A stretch of DNA of 10,292 nucleotides from Flavobacteriaceae bacterium (GTDB lineage: Bacteria > Bacteroidota > Bacteroidia > Flavobacteriales > Flavobacteriaceae). How positions within the stretch are numbered: position 1 is the stretch's first letter; each line of letters opens with the position of its first letter. Shown one piece after another: positions 1 to 7,011 of the stretch. Location of the stretch: positions 1 to 10,292 of the forward strand of contig JABHBC010000072.1 of the NCBI GenBank assembly GCA_018674025.1, written 5' to 3'. The position numbers were made by a program, and so were the translations under genes. Below the pieces are notes generated by a model. It was not told the DNA's origin. It searched no databases and was given only the letters and a program-made list of their open reading frames with translations.

Positions 1-966
1 GTAGGTGGGTTCGATGGTGTATACGAATTTGCTAAGGATTTTAGAAATGAAGGAATGGATAGAACACATAATCCTGAATTTACAATCATGGAATTATATG
101 TGGCATATAAGGACTATTTCTGGATGATGGAAACAACAGAAAGTTTACTTGAAAAAGTAGCAATAGAAACTAATGGCAAATCAAAATTCAATGTAGGCAA
201 TAATGAAATAGAATTTAAAGCTCCATACCCTAGAATACCAATTTTAAAGGCTATAGAAATTCACACTGGTATTGATGTTTCTGAAATGGGCGAAAAAGAC
301 TTGAGAAACACTGCAAGAAATCTTGGTATTGAAGTTAATGAAACTATGGGTGTTGGTAAATTAATTGATGAAATTTTTGGAGAAAAGTGTGAGAAAAAGT
401 TCATTCAGCCAACTTTTATTACTGATTACCCAAAAGAAATGAGTCCTTTGACCAAAACACATCGAACAAACCCAAAATTAACCGAAAGATTTGAGCTAAT
501 TATTAATGGTAAAGAAATAGCTAATGCTTACAGTGAATTAAATGATCCTATAGACCAAAGGGAAAGATTTGAAAATCAACTAGAATTATCTAAAAAAGGA
601 GATGATGAAGCTACTGAATTTATTGATAATGATTTTTTAAGATCACTTGAATATGGAATGCCTCCTACATCTGGAATAGGTATTGGAATAGATAGGCTAG
701 TTATGTTGATGACTAATAATAGTTCAATTCAGGAGGTATTATTTTTCCCTCAAATGAGACCTGAAAAAAAACCTTTAGATTTAAACGATAATGAAAAAGT
801 CATTTTCTCAATATTAAAAGAAAATCAAAAAATTGAACTTTCTGAATTAAAATCTAAATCGAATTTGAGTAATAAAGCATGGGATAAGGGAATAAAAGGA
901 TTAACAAAAAATAACCTTGCAAAAGTGTCAAAAAGTGACAGTGGATTATTTGTAGAAATTAAATAA
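1..966 (+). CDS. lysS: Lysyl-tRNA synthetase, class II (3' part, start outside window)
   Basis: This is the C-terminal part of cytoplasmic LysRS, which charges tRNA-Lys with lysine using ATP. The reading frame is open from base 1, so the ATG at 55 is internal and not the start; the N-terminal OB-fold anticodon-binding domain and motif 1 lie off the left edge. Of the 321 visible residues, 1-28 carry class II motif 2 (FRNEGMDRTHNPEF), residues 170-185 carry the KEIANAYSELNDP segment typical of LysRS, and residues 225-236 form motif 3 (GIGIGIDRLVML) with its ATP-binding Arg at 232. FFPQMRPEKK then marks where the E. coli enzyme would end. About 64 further residues follow (bases 772-963). They read like a small winged-helix domain and match my memory of C-terminal extensions in other Bacteroidota LysRS proteins. 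The stop codon lies 3 bases from the stop of the convergent downstream gene. Function is certain; the role of the tail is not known. Confidence 0.97.
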   Translation, partial: VGGFDGVYEFAKDFRNEGMDRTHNPEFTIMELYVAYKDYFWMMETTESLLEKVAIETNGKSKFNVGNNEIEFKAPYPRIPILKAIEIHTGIDVSEMGEKDLRNTARNLGIEVNETMGVGKLIDEIFGEKCEKKFIQPTFITDYPKEMSPLTKTHRTNPKLTERFELIINGKEIANAYSELNDPIDQRERFENQLELSKKGDDEATEFIDNDFLRSLEYGMPPTSGIGIGIDRLVMLMTNNSSIQEVLFFPQMRPEKKPLDLNDNEKVIFSILKENQKIELSELKSKSNLSNKAWDKGIKGLTKNNLAKVSKSDSGLFVEIK

Positions 967-969
967 TAT

Positions 970-1287
970 CTATTTTATTTTGTGTTGGATAGTTTTAAAT
1001 TTAGCTAAATCCTTTTCTGACAAAAGCTTTAAAAAATTTGTATTAAACTCACCATCTAAAATATCTTTTTGTGGGAAAGCTCCTTTTTTTGAAATGTAAG
1101 TTGCTTTTTTATTTGTAGAGTATATTAATCTAGATACAATATTTATTTTAGAATCATCAAACCCGATTTCCTCAAAAAGTTCATAATTTAATCTCTTAAC
1201 ATCATCAATTGAACTGTATTGAGTTTGAGAATTGATATTTAAACTTAAGAAAGAGAAAATTAAAAAAGTATAAAATGTTTTTTTCAT
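970..1287 (-). CDS. Small secreted protein of unknown function
   Basis: I do not recognise this 105-residue protein. Residues 1-20 form a classic signal peptide: MKK, a hydrophobic run from about 5 to 16, then a likely cut near NINS/Q. There is no lipobox cysteine and no cysteine in the mature part. The mature ~85 residues are charged and look largely helical, with a closing segment LLSEKDLAKFKTIQ. This resembles the end of small helical periplasmic proteins of the Spy/CpxP style, where a 'Lx-E-x-x-x-K-F' helix is common, but I cannot assign it to that family. The gene lies 42 bases downstream of hemL on the same strand with no clear terminator between, so it may be the last gene of that operon. 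Its stop codon is 3 bases from the lysS stop on the other strand. The start is chosen because it gives an intact signal peptide. Confidence 0.75.
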   Translation of the reverse strand: MKKTFYTFLIFSFLSLNINSQTQYSSIDDVKRLNYELFEEIGFDDSKINIVSRLIYSTNKKATYISKKGAFPQKDILDGEFNTNFLKLLSEKDLAKFKTIQHKIK

Positions 1288-1329
1288 GATATAATGATTT
1301 TTTTTTTAAAAGTAAAGAAAATATTCTAA

Positions 1330-2619
1330 TTACAAGAGCTTAGATGATATCTTTTCTACAACAGCAATTGTTTTATCTAGATCATCAAATGTTAAAGCAT
1401 CGCTTAAAAACCAAGATTCGTATGAACTAGGCGCTATATAAATACCGTTTTTTAACAATTCATGAAAAAATGTTGAAAAAAATCTGTTATCAGCTTTTTT
1501 AGCTGAATCAAAATCTGTTACATTATTTTCTGTAAAATGAATTGAAAACATTGAGCCGACTCTATTAGTTGAGAATTTAACCCCTTTTCTTTTTAATATT
1601 TTAGAAATTCCAGTGTCTAAATAATTTGTTTTTTTGTCTAACCTTTGATATAATTCAGGATCATTGTCTATAGCATTTAACATTGAGAATCCTGCTGCCA
1701 TAGCTAATGGATTACCGCTTAATGTACCAGCTTGATAAACAGGTCCATTTGGAGATAAATAAGACATAATCTTGTTTGTAGAAGCAAAAGCTCCGACAGG
1801 TAGTCCTCCTCCGATTATCTTCCCAAAACATACAATATCTGCTGAAATTCCATAAAGTTCCTGTGCACCACCTTTTGCAACTCTAAAGCCGGTCATAACT
1901 TCATCAAATATTAATAGTATATTATGTTTATCACATAACTCTCTTAATCCATTTAAAAAACCTTCAACAGGGGGAATACACCCCATATTTCCGGCTATTG
2001 GTTCAAGAATAATAGCTGAAATTTCATTTTTATTTGAAAAAATAATATTTTCTACACTTTTAAGATTATTATATTGAGCAATTAAAGTATCTTTTGCAGT
2101 CCCGTGAGTGACTCCAGGACTGTTTGGCTCTCCATAAGTAATACTACCACTTCCAGCTTGAATTAAAAATGAATCGCTGTGTCCGTGGTAACATCCTGAA
2201 AACTTGATTATTTTTTCTTTTTTAGTATATCCTCTTGCCAACCGAATAGCACTCATACAAGCTTCTGTTCCAGAGTTTACAAATCTAATTTGATCAATAT
2301 TTGGGACCATTTTGACTACTAGCTCAGCAATTTTATTTTCAATTTCTGTTGGAGCCCCAAATGAAGTACCTTTTTTTGCTTTTTTAATTATTGCATCTAC
2401 GACCTTAGGATAAGAATGACCTAATATCATGGGGCCCCATGAGTTTATGTATTCAATATATTTATTATCATCTTCATCTATCAAGTACGCACCCTTTGCT
2501 TCCTTAATAAATATTGGGGTCCCACCTACAGCTTTAAAAGCTCTAACAGGTGAATTAACTCCTCCAGGAATATATTTTAGGGCTTCTTTAAATAATGCAC
2601 TACTTCTTTGATATATCAT
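1330..2619 (-). CDS. hemL: Glutamate-1-semialdehyde 2,1-aminomutase
   Basis: HemL is the PLP enzyme that isomerises glutamate-1-semialdehyde to 5-aminolevulinate, the last step of the C5 route that feeds heme and other tetrapyrroles; it acts in the cytoplasm. The 429-residue length is normal for the family. Diagnostic motifs run in order: PGGVNSPVRAF (18-28), NSWGPMILGH (59-68), FVNSGTEA (113-120), the PLP-stacking segment GCYHGH (142-147), FDEVMTGFR (238-246) with the PLP-pyridine Asp239, and CFGKIIGGGLPVGAF (264-278) with the Schiff-base Lys267, followed by QAGTLSGNPLAMAAG. This set separates HemL from other class III aminotransferases such as ornithine or acetylornithine transaminases. Its ATG overlaps the TGA of the upstream glucosaminidase gene by four bases (ATGA), so translation is probably coupled. 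No other hem gene is in the window. Confidence 0.98.
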   Translation of the reverse strand: MIYQRSSALFKEALKYIPGGVNSPVRAFKAVGGTPIFIKEAKGAYLIDEDDNKYIEYINSWGPMILGHSYPKVVDAIIKKAKKGTSFGAPTEIENKIAELVVKMVPNIDQIRFVNSGTEACMSAIRLARGYTKKEKIIKFSGCYHGHSDSFLIQAGSGSITYGEPNSPGVTHGTAKDTLIAQYNNLKSVENIIFSNKNEISAIILEPIAGNMGCIPPVEGFLNGLRELCDKHNILLIFDEVMTGFRVAKGGAQELYGISADIVCFGKIIGGGLPVGAFASTNKIMSYLSPNGPVYQAGTLSGNPLAMAAGFSMLNAIDNDPELYQRLDKKTNYLDTGISKILKRKGVKFSTNRVGSMFSIHFTENNVTDFDSAKKADNRFFSTFFHELLKNGIYIAPSSYESWFLSDALTFDDLDKTIAVVEKISSKLL

Positions 2620-3398
2620 TTATCTGTTATTAATAATTGACCAATAATTAATGTTCTATCTTTTAGTTTGTTGATTTTTAATAGCTCTTTAATAGAAATA
2701 TTATATTTTTTTGAAATTGAATATAATGTATCACCTTTTATTACTTCATGTTTTAAAGTATTATCTCTTAGGCTTCTATTTTTACGATTTTTTTTATTTA
2801 ATACTATTTCATCAAAGATAAATAGCTTATAGTTTTCTATCAAATTAATTAATTTATTTGGATAGTTTTTATCAGTAGCATAACCTGCTTTTTTTAAACC
2901 CTTAGCCCAATTTTTATAATCACTTATTGAAAGATCAAAAAGGCCAGAATATCTTGATCTCGAAGTTAAAAAAATAGAATGATCTCTATAGGAGTATTCT
3001 GGGGCACTGTATTTTCTGAAGCACTCTTGTGCTTCATCGTCGTCGTGAAATATTTTTGGTCCTTTCCAATCATGACATTTAATCCCAAAATGGTTATTTG
3101 CCTCAACTGACAATCTTCCTTTTCCGGATCCAGACTCTAAAATCCCTTGAGCTAAAGTAATACTTGCTGGTATTTTATATGTTCGCATTTCATCCATCGC
3201 AACTCCACTAAAATAATCAATGTAATCATTAACATTGTTTATAACCGGTGAAGAATTGATATTTACATTTGAAGGTTTACTATTAACTTTTTTATCAACT
3301 CTTTGAATATTATCATTTTCTGCTGGAGAATTAATAATAACTTTTTTTGTCCCACAACTAAAAATAAATAAGACTATAAGTATTCTGAATTTTATCAT
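2616..3398 (-). CDS. GH73 glucosaminidase with LysM domain, lipoprotein
   Basis: This is a predicted peptidoglycan hydrolase of the FlgJ/GH73 type, which cleaves N-acetylglucosaminyl linkages in the glycan strand. Residues 1-15 are a lipoprotein signal with the lipobox IFSC (Cys15), so the protein is probably anchored in an envelope membrane. A low-complexity Asn/Ser-rich linker spans about 20-55. The GH73 domain covers roughly 57-195: the segment ITLAQGILESGSGKG carries the likely catalytic Glu88, and NNHFGIKC (101-108) and YRDHSIFL (137-144) are also typical. After a basic linker (KKNRKNRS), a single LysM domain (about 217-258, HEVIKGDTLYSISKKYNIS) gives peptidoglycan binding. This domain order is common in Bacteroidota. 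The ATG overlaps the stop of the upstream PLP-enzyme gene by one base (TAATG), and the TGA overlaps the hemL start by four. The natural substrate bond and whether it acts in division or turnover cannot be read from sequence. Confidence 0.93.
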   Translation of the reverse strand: MIKFRILIVLFIFSCGTKKVIINSPAENDNIQRVDKKVNSKPSNVNINSSPVINNVNDYIDYFSGVAMDEMRTYKIPASITLAQGILESGSGKGRLSVEANNHFGIKCHDWKGPKIFHDDDEAQECFRKYSAPEYSYRDHSIFLTSRSRYSGLFDLSISDYKNWAKGLKKAGYATDKNYPNKLINLIENYKLFIFDEIVLNKKNRKNRSLRDNTLKHEVIKGDTLYSISKKYNISIKELLKINKLKDRTLIIGQLLITDK

Positions 3399-4312
3399 TA
3401 GTAATTAATAGTAGTTAAATTTTTATCTTTTAAATATTTATTCATAGGTAATATTCCTTGATGTCCACCTGTGTGAATCATTAATATTTTAGAATTAGGT
3501 TTAAAAAAGTTATTGGTTATTAAATTTAAAACACCATATACCAGTTTTGATGTATAAATCGGATCTAATAAGATATCATATTTATGTTTAAAGTTGTTCA
3601 TAAATTCAATTAACTTGTTGTTAACTTTTCCATAACCACCAAAAGAAAAATCATCAATAAGCATCCAATTATTATTATTTACAAATTTAGTAATATCATT
3701 TAATAAATACTTTTTATTTATTGATGAAAATCCTATAATTTGTTGATTCTCATAAGAGCTGTTTATTAAACCACTAATTGTACCACCAGTCCCTACAGAA
3801 CAACATACATAATCAAACTTTTTATCCTCGTGATTTAAAATCTCTTCACAACCTAAAACTCCTAATGCGTTTGTTCCTCCCTCAGGAATAAAATAATAAT
3901 CTTTAAATCTATTTTTTATACTGTTTACATAATTTTCATTTGTTTTTTGTTTATAATTTGATCGTGATAAGAAATTAAATTTCATACCTAAATTATGTGA
4001 GTATTTGAGAGTTGAGTTTTCTAAGAAATTATTTACTAATTCGTCACCTCTTATAAAGCCAAGTGATTTGAAGCCGTGTTTTTTTGCAGCGTATGCAACG
4101 GCTGGAATATGATTAGAATATGCTCCACCAAAAGTCAGTAGCCCTTTGTAACCTAATTCTTTTGCTTTGATTAGATTAAATTTTAATTTTCTGTACTTAT
4201 TTCCTGAAATTATACTATGAATTTTGTCCTCTCTTTTAAAAAATAATTGCAATCCATTATTATTAACAAAATGAACCTTTTCATTAACACTATTTTTTAA
4301 AATCACATTCAT
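3398..4312 (-). CDS. PLP-dependent D-cysteine desulfhydrase / ACC deaminase family protein
   Basis: This is a fold-type II PLP enzyme of the ACC deaminase/D-cysteine desulfhydrase family, at 304 residues slightly shorter than characterised members (about 330-340). Key segments are SGNKYRKLK (36-44) with the Schiff-base Lys39, the GGAYSNH loop (62-68), PEGGTNALG (143-151), the phosphate-binding GTGGTISG (174-181), DPIYTSK (250-256) and HTGG (280-283). True ACC deaminases carry Glu after the Tyr of the fifth motif and Leu before the GG of the last; here both positions are Thr (Thr254 and Thr281). SNH in the third segment also matches D-cysteine desulfhydrase, so breakdown of D-cysteine or a related small amino acid to pyruvate, ammonia and sulfide is more likely than ACC deamination. 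It heads the minus-strand operon, and a good -7 element sits a few bases upstream. The family is certain; the substrate is inferred. Confidence 0.92.
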   Translation of the reverse strand: MNVILKNSVNEKVHFVNNNGLQLFFKREDKIHSIISGNKYRKLKFNLIKAKELGYKGLLTFGGAYSNHIPAVAYAAKKHGFKSLGFIRGDELVNNFLENSTLKYSHNLGMKFNFLSRSNYKQKTNENYVNSIKNRFKDYYFIPEGGTNALGVLGCEEILNHEDKKFDYVCCSVGTGGTISGLINSSYENQQIIGFSSINKKYLLNDITKFVNNNNWMLIDDFSFGGYGKVNNKLIEFMNNFKHKYDILLDPIYTSKLVYGVLNLITNNFFKPNSKILMIHTGGHQGILPMNKYLKDKNLTTINY

Positions 4313-4317
4313 ATAAT

Positions 4318-4325
4318 CAAAGATA
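4318..4325 (-). promoter_or_regulatory. Candidate Bacteroidota -7 element for the minus-strand operon
   Basis: Read on the minus strand, the sequence is TATCTTTG, an exact match to the Bacteroidota sigma-ABfr -7 consensus TAnnTTTG. It ends only 5 bases before the ATG at 4312, so a start site at normal spacing would fall at or next to the start codon and give a leaderless or near-leaderless mRNA. The only upstream TTG is about 28 bases away, longer than the usual spacing, so the -33 half is weak. Confidence 0.45.
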
Positions 4326-4338
4326 ATTGAAATTGCTT

Positions 4339-4346
4339 TATATTTG
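4339..4346 (+). promoter_or_regulatory. Candidate Bacteroidota -7 element for the mini-protein/hutU operon
   Basis: TATATTTG is an exact match to TAnnTTTG. A start site about 5 bases downstream would give a leader of roughly 20 bases before the ATG at 4373. No TTG lies at the usual -33 distance (the TTG at 4327-4329 is too close). It lies back to back with the minus-strand element in the same 60-base divergent gap. Confidence 0.5.
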
Positions 4347-4372
4347 TGTAGAACAATTATTTTCTATCAATT

Positions 4373-4504
4373 ATGGAGAAAAACTACTACATAACAAAAG
4401 AAGGATATAAATGTTTTACCGAAAAATATCATTTAAAAAGAGGATATTGCTGTCAAAGTAATTGTAAACACTGCCCCTACGGTTATGATCCAAAAACTAA
4501 TTAA
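4373..4504 (+). CDS. Cys-rich mini-protein, DUF5522-like
   Basis: This 43-residue protein starts at the ATG at 4373 and ends with TAA 3 bases before the hutU ATG. After a short N-terminal part with FTEKYHLKRGY, it carries the motif YCCQSNCKHCPYGYDP (residues 25-40), that is Cys26, Cys27, Cys31 and Cys34 spaced CC-x3-C-x2-C, plus a lone Cys14 and two His (20 and 33). The 'KYHLKRGYCC..C.HCPYGY' pattern is what I recall for the uncharacterised DUF5522 family of Bacteroidota. Four clustered cysteines suggest binding of zinc or an iron-sulfur cluster, but no function is known to me. There is no signal peptide, so it is probably cytoplasmic. Its position between a good promoter element and hutU, with a 3-base gap, implies co-transcription with urocanate hydratase. 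Codon use is like that of its neighbours. That it is a real gene is supported by the motif and the exact packing. Confidence 0.85.
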   Translation: MEKNYYITKEGYKCFTEKYHLKRGYCCQSNCKHCPYGYDPKTN

Positions 4505-4507
4505 TTT

Positions 4508-6487
4508 ATGACATTCAAAGATCAAATTAAAGAAGGTATTCCTAATTATTTACCTAAAAAAATAAATTTAGATCCAACAATTAATCATGCCCCTAAACGA
4601 GAAGAAGTATTATCTGCTAATGAAAAAAAGTTAGCCATCATTAATGCACTAAGATATTTCGATAAAATTCATCACGAAACTTTGTATAAAGAATTCAAAG
4701 ATGAATTAGATCAATATGGCAGAATTTATATGTACAGATTCAGACCCTCTTATGAGATGTATGCCAGACCACTAGAAGAATACCCATTTAAAACTAAACA
4801 AGCTGGTGCTATTATGTTAATGATTCAAAATAATCTTAACAAAGAAGTAGCACAACATCCTCACGAGTTAATTACATATGGAGGTAACGGTTCTGTATTT
4901 CAAAATTGGGCTCAATACAGATTATGCATGAAATACCTGTCTGAAATGAGCAATAATCAAACTTTAGTTATTAATTCTGGACATCCACTTGGACTTTTTC
5001 CATCAAATATACTTGCTCCCAGAGTTGTGGTTTCTAACGGAATGATGATTCCTAATTATTCTTCGAAAGAAAATTTTGAAAAATTTAGTGCATTAGGTGT
5101 AACTCAATATGGCCAGATGACTGCGGGTAGTTATATGTATATCGGACCACAAGGAATTGTTCATGGGACAACTATTACAGTTTTAAATGCTTTTAGAAAA
5201 ATCAATAAAAATCCTTTAGGAAGATTATTTGTTACTTCTGGATTAGGAGGAATGAGTGGAGCTCAACCAAAAGCTGGAAATATTGCAAAGTGTATTACTG
5301 TTTGTGCCGAAGTAAATCTAAAAGTTGTTGAAATAAGACATTCACAAGGATGGGTTGATGAAGTATTTAGTGACATTGATAAGCTGATGAAAAGGGTAAA
5401 AGTTGCCAAGAAAAATAAAGAAATTGTTTCTTTAGCATATCACGGAAATATAATAACTATATGGAAAGAGTTTTACAAGAACAATATTTTTATAGATATA
5501 GGGAGTGATCAAACTTCTTTACATAATCCATGGTCAGGGGGTTATTACCCCGAAGGTATTGATTTTGAAAATGCAAATGAAATGATTTCTAATAACCCAA
5601 GTTTATTTAAGTTGAAAGTTAAAGAAAGTCTTCTTTTACATGCAGAATTTATAAATAAGCATTGTGAAAAAGGGACATATTTTTTTGATTATGGTAATGC
5701 ATTTTTACTAGAAACCTCTAAAGCTGGTGGAGATGTTTTTTCTGATGATGGAGTCAATTTTAAATTTCCTAGCTATGTACAAGACATAATGGGGCCAATG
5801 TGCTTTGATTTTGGATTTGGTCCATTTAGATGGGTATGTGCATCAAACAAACAAGAGGATTTAGAAATAACTGATAAAATAGCTTGTGAAGTACTTGAAA
5901 AATTAATGATTAATTCTCCAGAAGAAATTAAAGTTCAAATGCAAGATAATATTGACTGGATAAAAGCTGCAAAAAGTAATTCACTTGTTGTTGGCTCTAA
6001 GGCCAGAATTTTATATGCTGATTCTTTAGGGAGAGTTGAAATTGCAAAGGCTTTTAACAAAGCAATAGCAGAGAAAAAAATTGGTACTATTATACTTGGG
6101 AGAGATCATCACGATGTGTCAGGAACAGACTCTCCTTACAGAGAAACTTCAAATATATATGACGGCTCAAAATTTACAGCTGATATGGCTATTCAAAATG
6201 TGATTGGAGATAGTTTTAGAGGTGCAACATGGGTAAGTATTCACAACGGCGGTGGTGTTGGTTGGGGAGAAGTTATCAACGGTGGTTTTGGCATGGTAAT
6301 TGAAGGTACTAGAGAGTGTGAACAAAAAATTGAATCAATGTTACACTGGGATGTTAACAACGGAGTCGCAAGAAGAAGTTGGGCTAGAAATAAAGGTGCA
6401 ATTTTTGCAATTAAACAAGCAATGAGGCTTAATCCAGATTTAAAAGTAACTTTACCTAACGAAGTTCACCTTAAACATTTAATTTAA
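4508..6487 (+). CDS. hutU: Urocanate hydratase (urocanase), long form
   Basis: HutU converts urocanate to 4-imidazolone-5-propionate, the second step of histidine breakdown, using a tightly bound NAD+ as an electrophile. At 659 residues it is the long form, about 100 longer than the Pseudomonas/Bacillus type (about 555) and close in length and wording to mammalian UROC1 (676), for example in YGRIYMYRFRP (70-80). Visible family motifs are YGGNGSVFQNWAQY (124-137), SGHPLGLFPS (157-166), YGQMTAGS (201-208), the glycine-rich NAD-binding GLGGMSGAQ (245-253), DIMGPMCFDFGFGPFRW around Cys432, which corresponds to the conserved catalytic-region cysteine (Cys410 in P. putida), and HNGGGVGWGE (579-588). 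All motifs look intact. The gene follows the Cys-rich mini-protein by 3 bases and precedes a lipoprotein gene by 7, so the three probably share a transcript. HutH, HutI and HutG are not in the window. Confidence 0.97.
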   Translation: MTFKDQIKEGIPNYLPKKINLDPTINHAPKREEVLSANEKKLAIINALRYFDKIHHETLYKEFKDELDQYGRIYMYRFRPSYEMYARPLEEYPFKTKQAGAIMLMIQNNLNKEVAQHPHELITYGGNGSVFQNWAQYRLCMKYLSEMSNNQTLVINSGHPLGLFPSNILAPRVVVSNGMMIPNYSSKENFEKFSALGVTQYGQMTAGSYMYIGPQGIVHGTTITVLNAFRKINKNPLGRLFVTSGLGGMSGAQPKAGNIAKCITVCAEVNLKVVEIRHSQGWVDEVFSDIDKLMKRVKVAKKNKEIVSLAYHGNIITIWKEFYKNNIFIDIGSDQTSLHNPWSGGYYPEGIDFENANEMISNNPSLFKLKVKESLLLHAEFINKHCEKGTYFFDYGNAFLLETSKAGGDVFSDDGVNFKFPSYVQDIMGPMCFDFGFGPFRWVCASNKQEDLEITDKIACEVLEKLMINSPEEIKVQMQDNIDWIKAAKSNSLVVGSKARILYADSLGRVEIAKAFNKAIAEKKIGTIILGRDHHDVSGTDSPYRETSNIYDGSKFTADMAIQNVIGDSFRGATWVSIHNGGGVGWGEVINGGFGMVIEGTRECEQKIESMLHWDVNNGVARRSWARNKGAIFAIKQAMRLNPDLKVTLPNEVHLKHLI

Positions 6488-6494
6488 AAATAAT

Positions 6495-7010
6495 ATGAAA
6501 AATTTCAAAAAATTACTAATCTTACTAATCTCCTTAACATCTTTATCATGCTCTTCAGTTAGAGTAACTACAGATTATAATAGTGAAATTGACTTTTCTT
6601 CATACAAGACTTATGCGTTTTCAAAAAAAGGAATTGATAAGGCTCAAATTAACGAACTTGATAAAAAAAGAATTTTAAAAGCATTGGAAATTGAACTTTC
6701 CTCAATCGGTCTTAGAAAAAATTCTATAGATCCAGATGTAGTAATTAGTATTTTTACAGGTGTTAACGAACAAATAAATATTAACAACTATTACAATTAT
6801 CTAGGTTATAGTTATGGTCCTTGGTACAACTTTAATTACAATACATCTACCACCCAAGGGACTCTTTATGTTGACATTGTAGATTATAAGAAAAATGAAT
6901 TAGTTTGGCAAGGAATAGGTAAAGGCTATATTTCAGAAAAAACGTCTAAGAAAGAAGAGCAAATTAAATCATTTGTTAATAAAATCTTATTACAATACCC
7001 AGTTAAATAA
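6495..7010 (+). CDS. DUF4136 family lipoprotein
   Basis: This 171-residue protein has a lipoprotein-type signal (KNFKKLLILLISLTSLSC, with Cys19 the likely lipidated residue; the -3 position is Ser, which is loose for a lipobox but tolerated in Bacteroidota). The rest matches the DUF4136 pattern: VTTDYNSEIDFSSYKTYAF near the start of the mature part (about 24-42), DPDVVISI in the middle, a Tyr/Asn-rich stretch (about 98-115, with YGPWYNFNYN), then GTLYVDIVDYKKNELVWQGIGKG (two segments of about 122-144) and a C-terminal helix. DUF4136 proteins are small envelope lipoproteins, frequent in Bacteroidota, with no established function known to me. It follows hutU by 7 bases, probably on the same mRNA, although a functional tie to histidine breakdown is not evident. 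Its stop is one base from the stop of the convergent permease gene. Confidence 0.88.
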   Translation: MKNFKKLLILLISLTSLSCSSVRVTTDYNSEIDFSSYKTYAFSKKGIDKAQINELDKKRILKALEIELSSIGLRKNSIDPDVVISIFTGVNEQININNYYNYLGYSYGPWYNFNYNTSTTQGTLYVDIVDYKKNELVWQGIGKGYISEKTSKKEEQIKSFVNKILLQYPVK

Positions 7011-7011
7011 G

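Noticed and set aside
55..966. Reading the ATG at 55 as the start of the first gene.
   Set aside because: The frame is open to base 1 and codes for VGGFDGVYEFAKDFRNEG, part of LysRS motif 2, so the gene begins off the window.
2429..2611. Open frame of 60 codons on the + strand.
   Set aside because: It lies wholly inside hemL on the opposite strand, has no recognisable domain, and hemL is certain from its motifs.
970..4504. The overlapping minus-strand block plus the Cys-rich mini-protein as a new defence or toxin-antitoxin system.
   Set aside because: HemL, GH73 and the PLP enzyme are clear housekeeping families, and nothing resembles a nuclease, toxin, sensor or mobile element.
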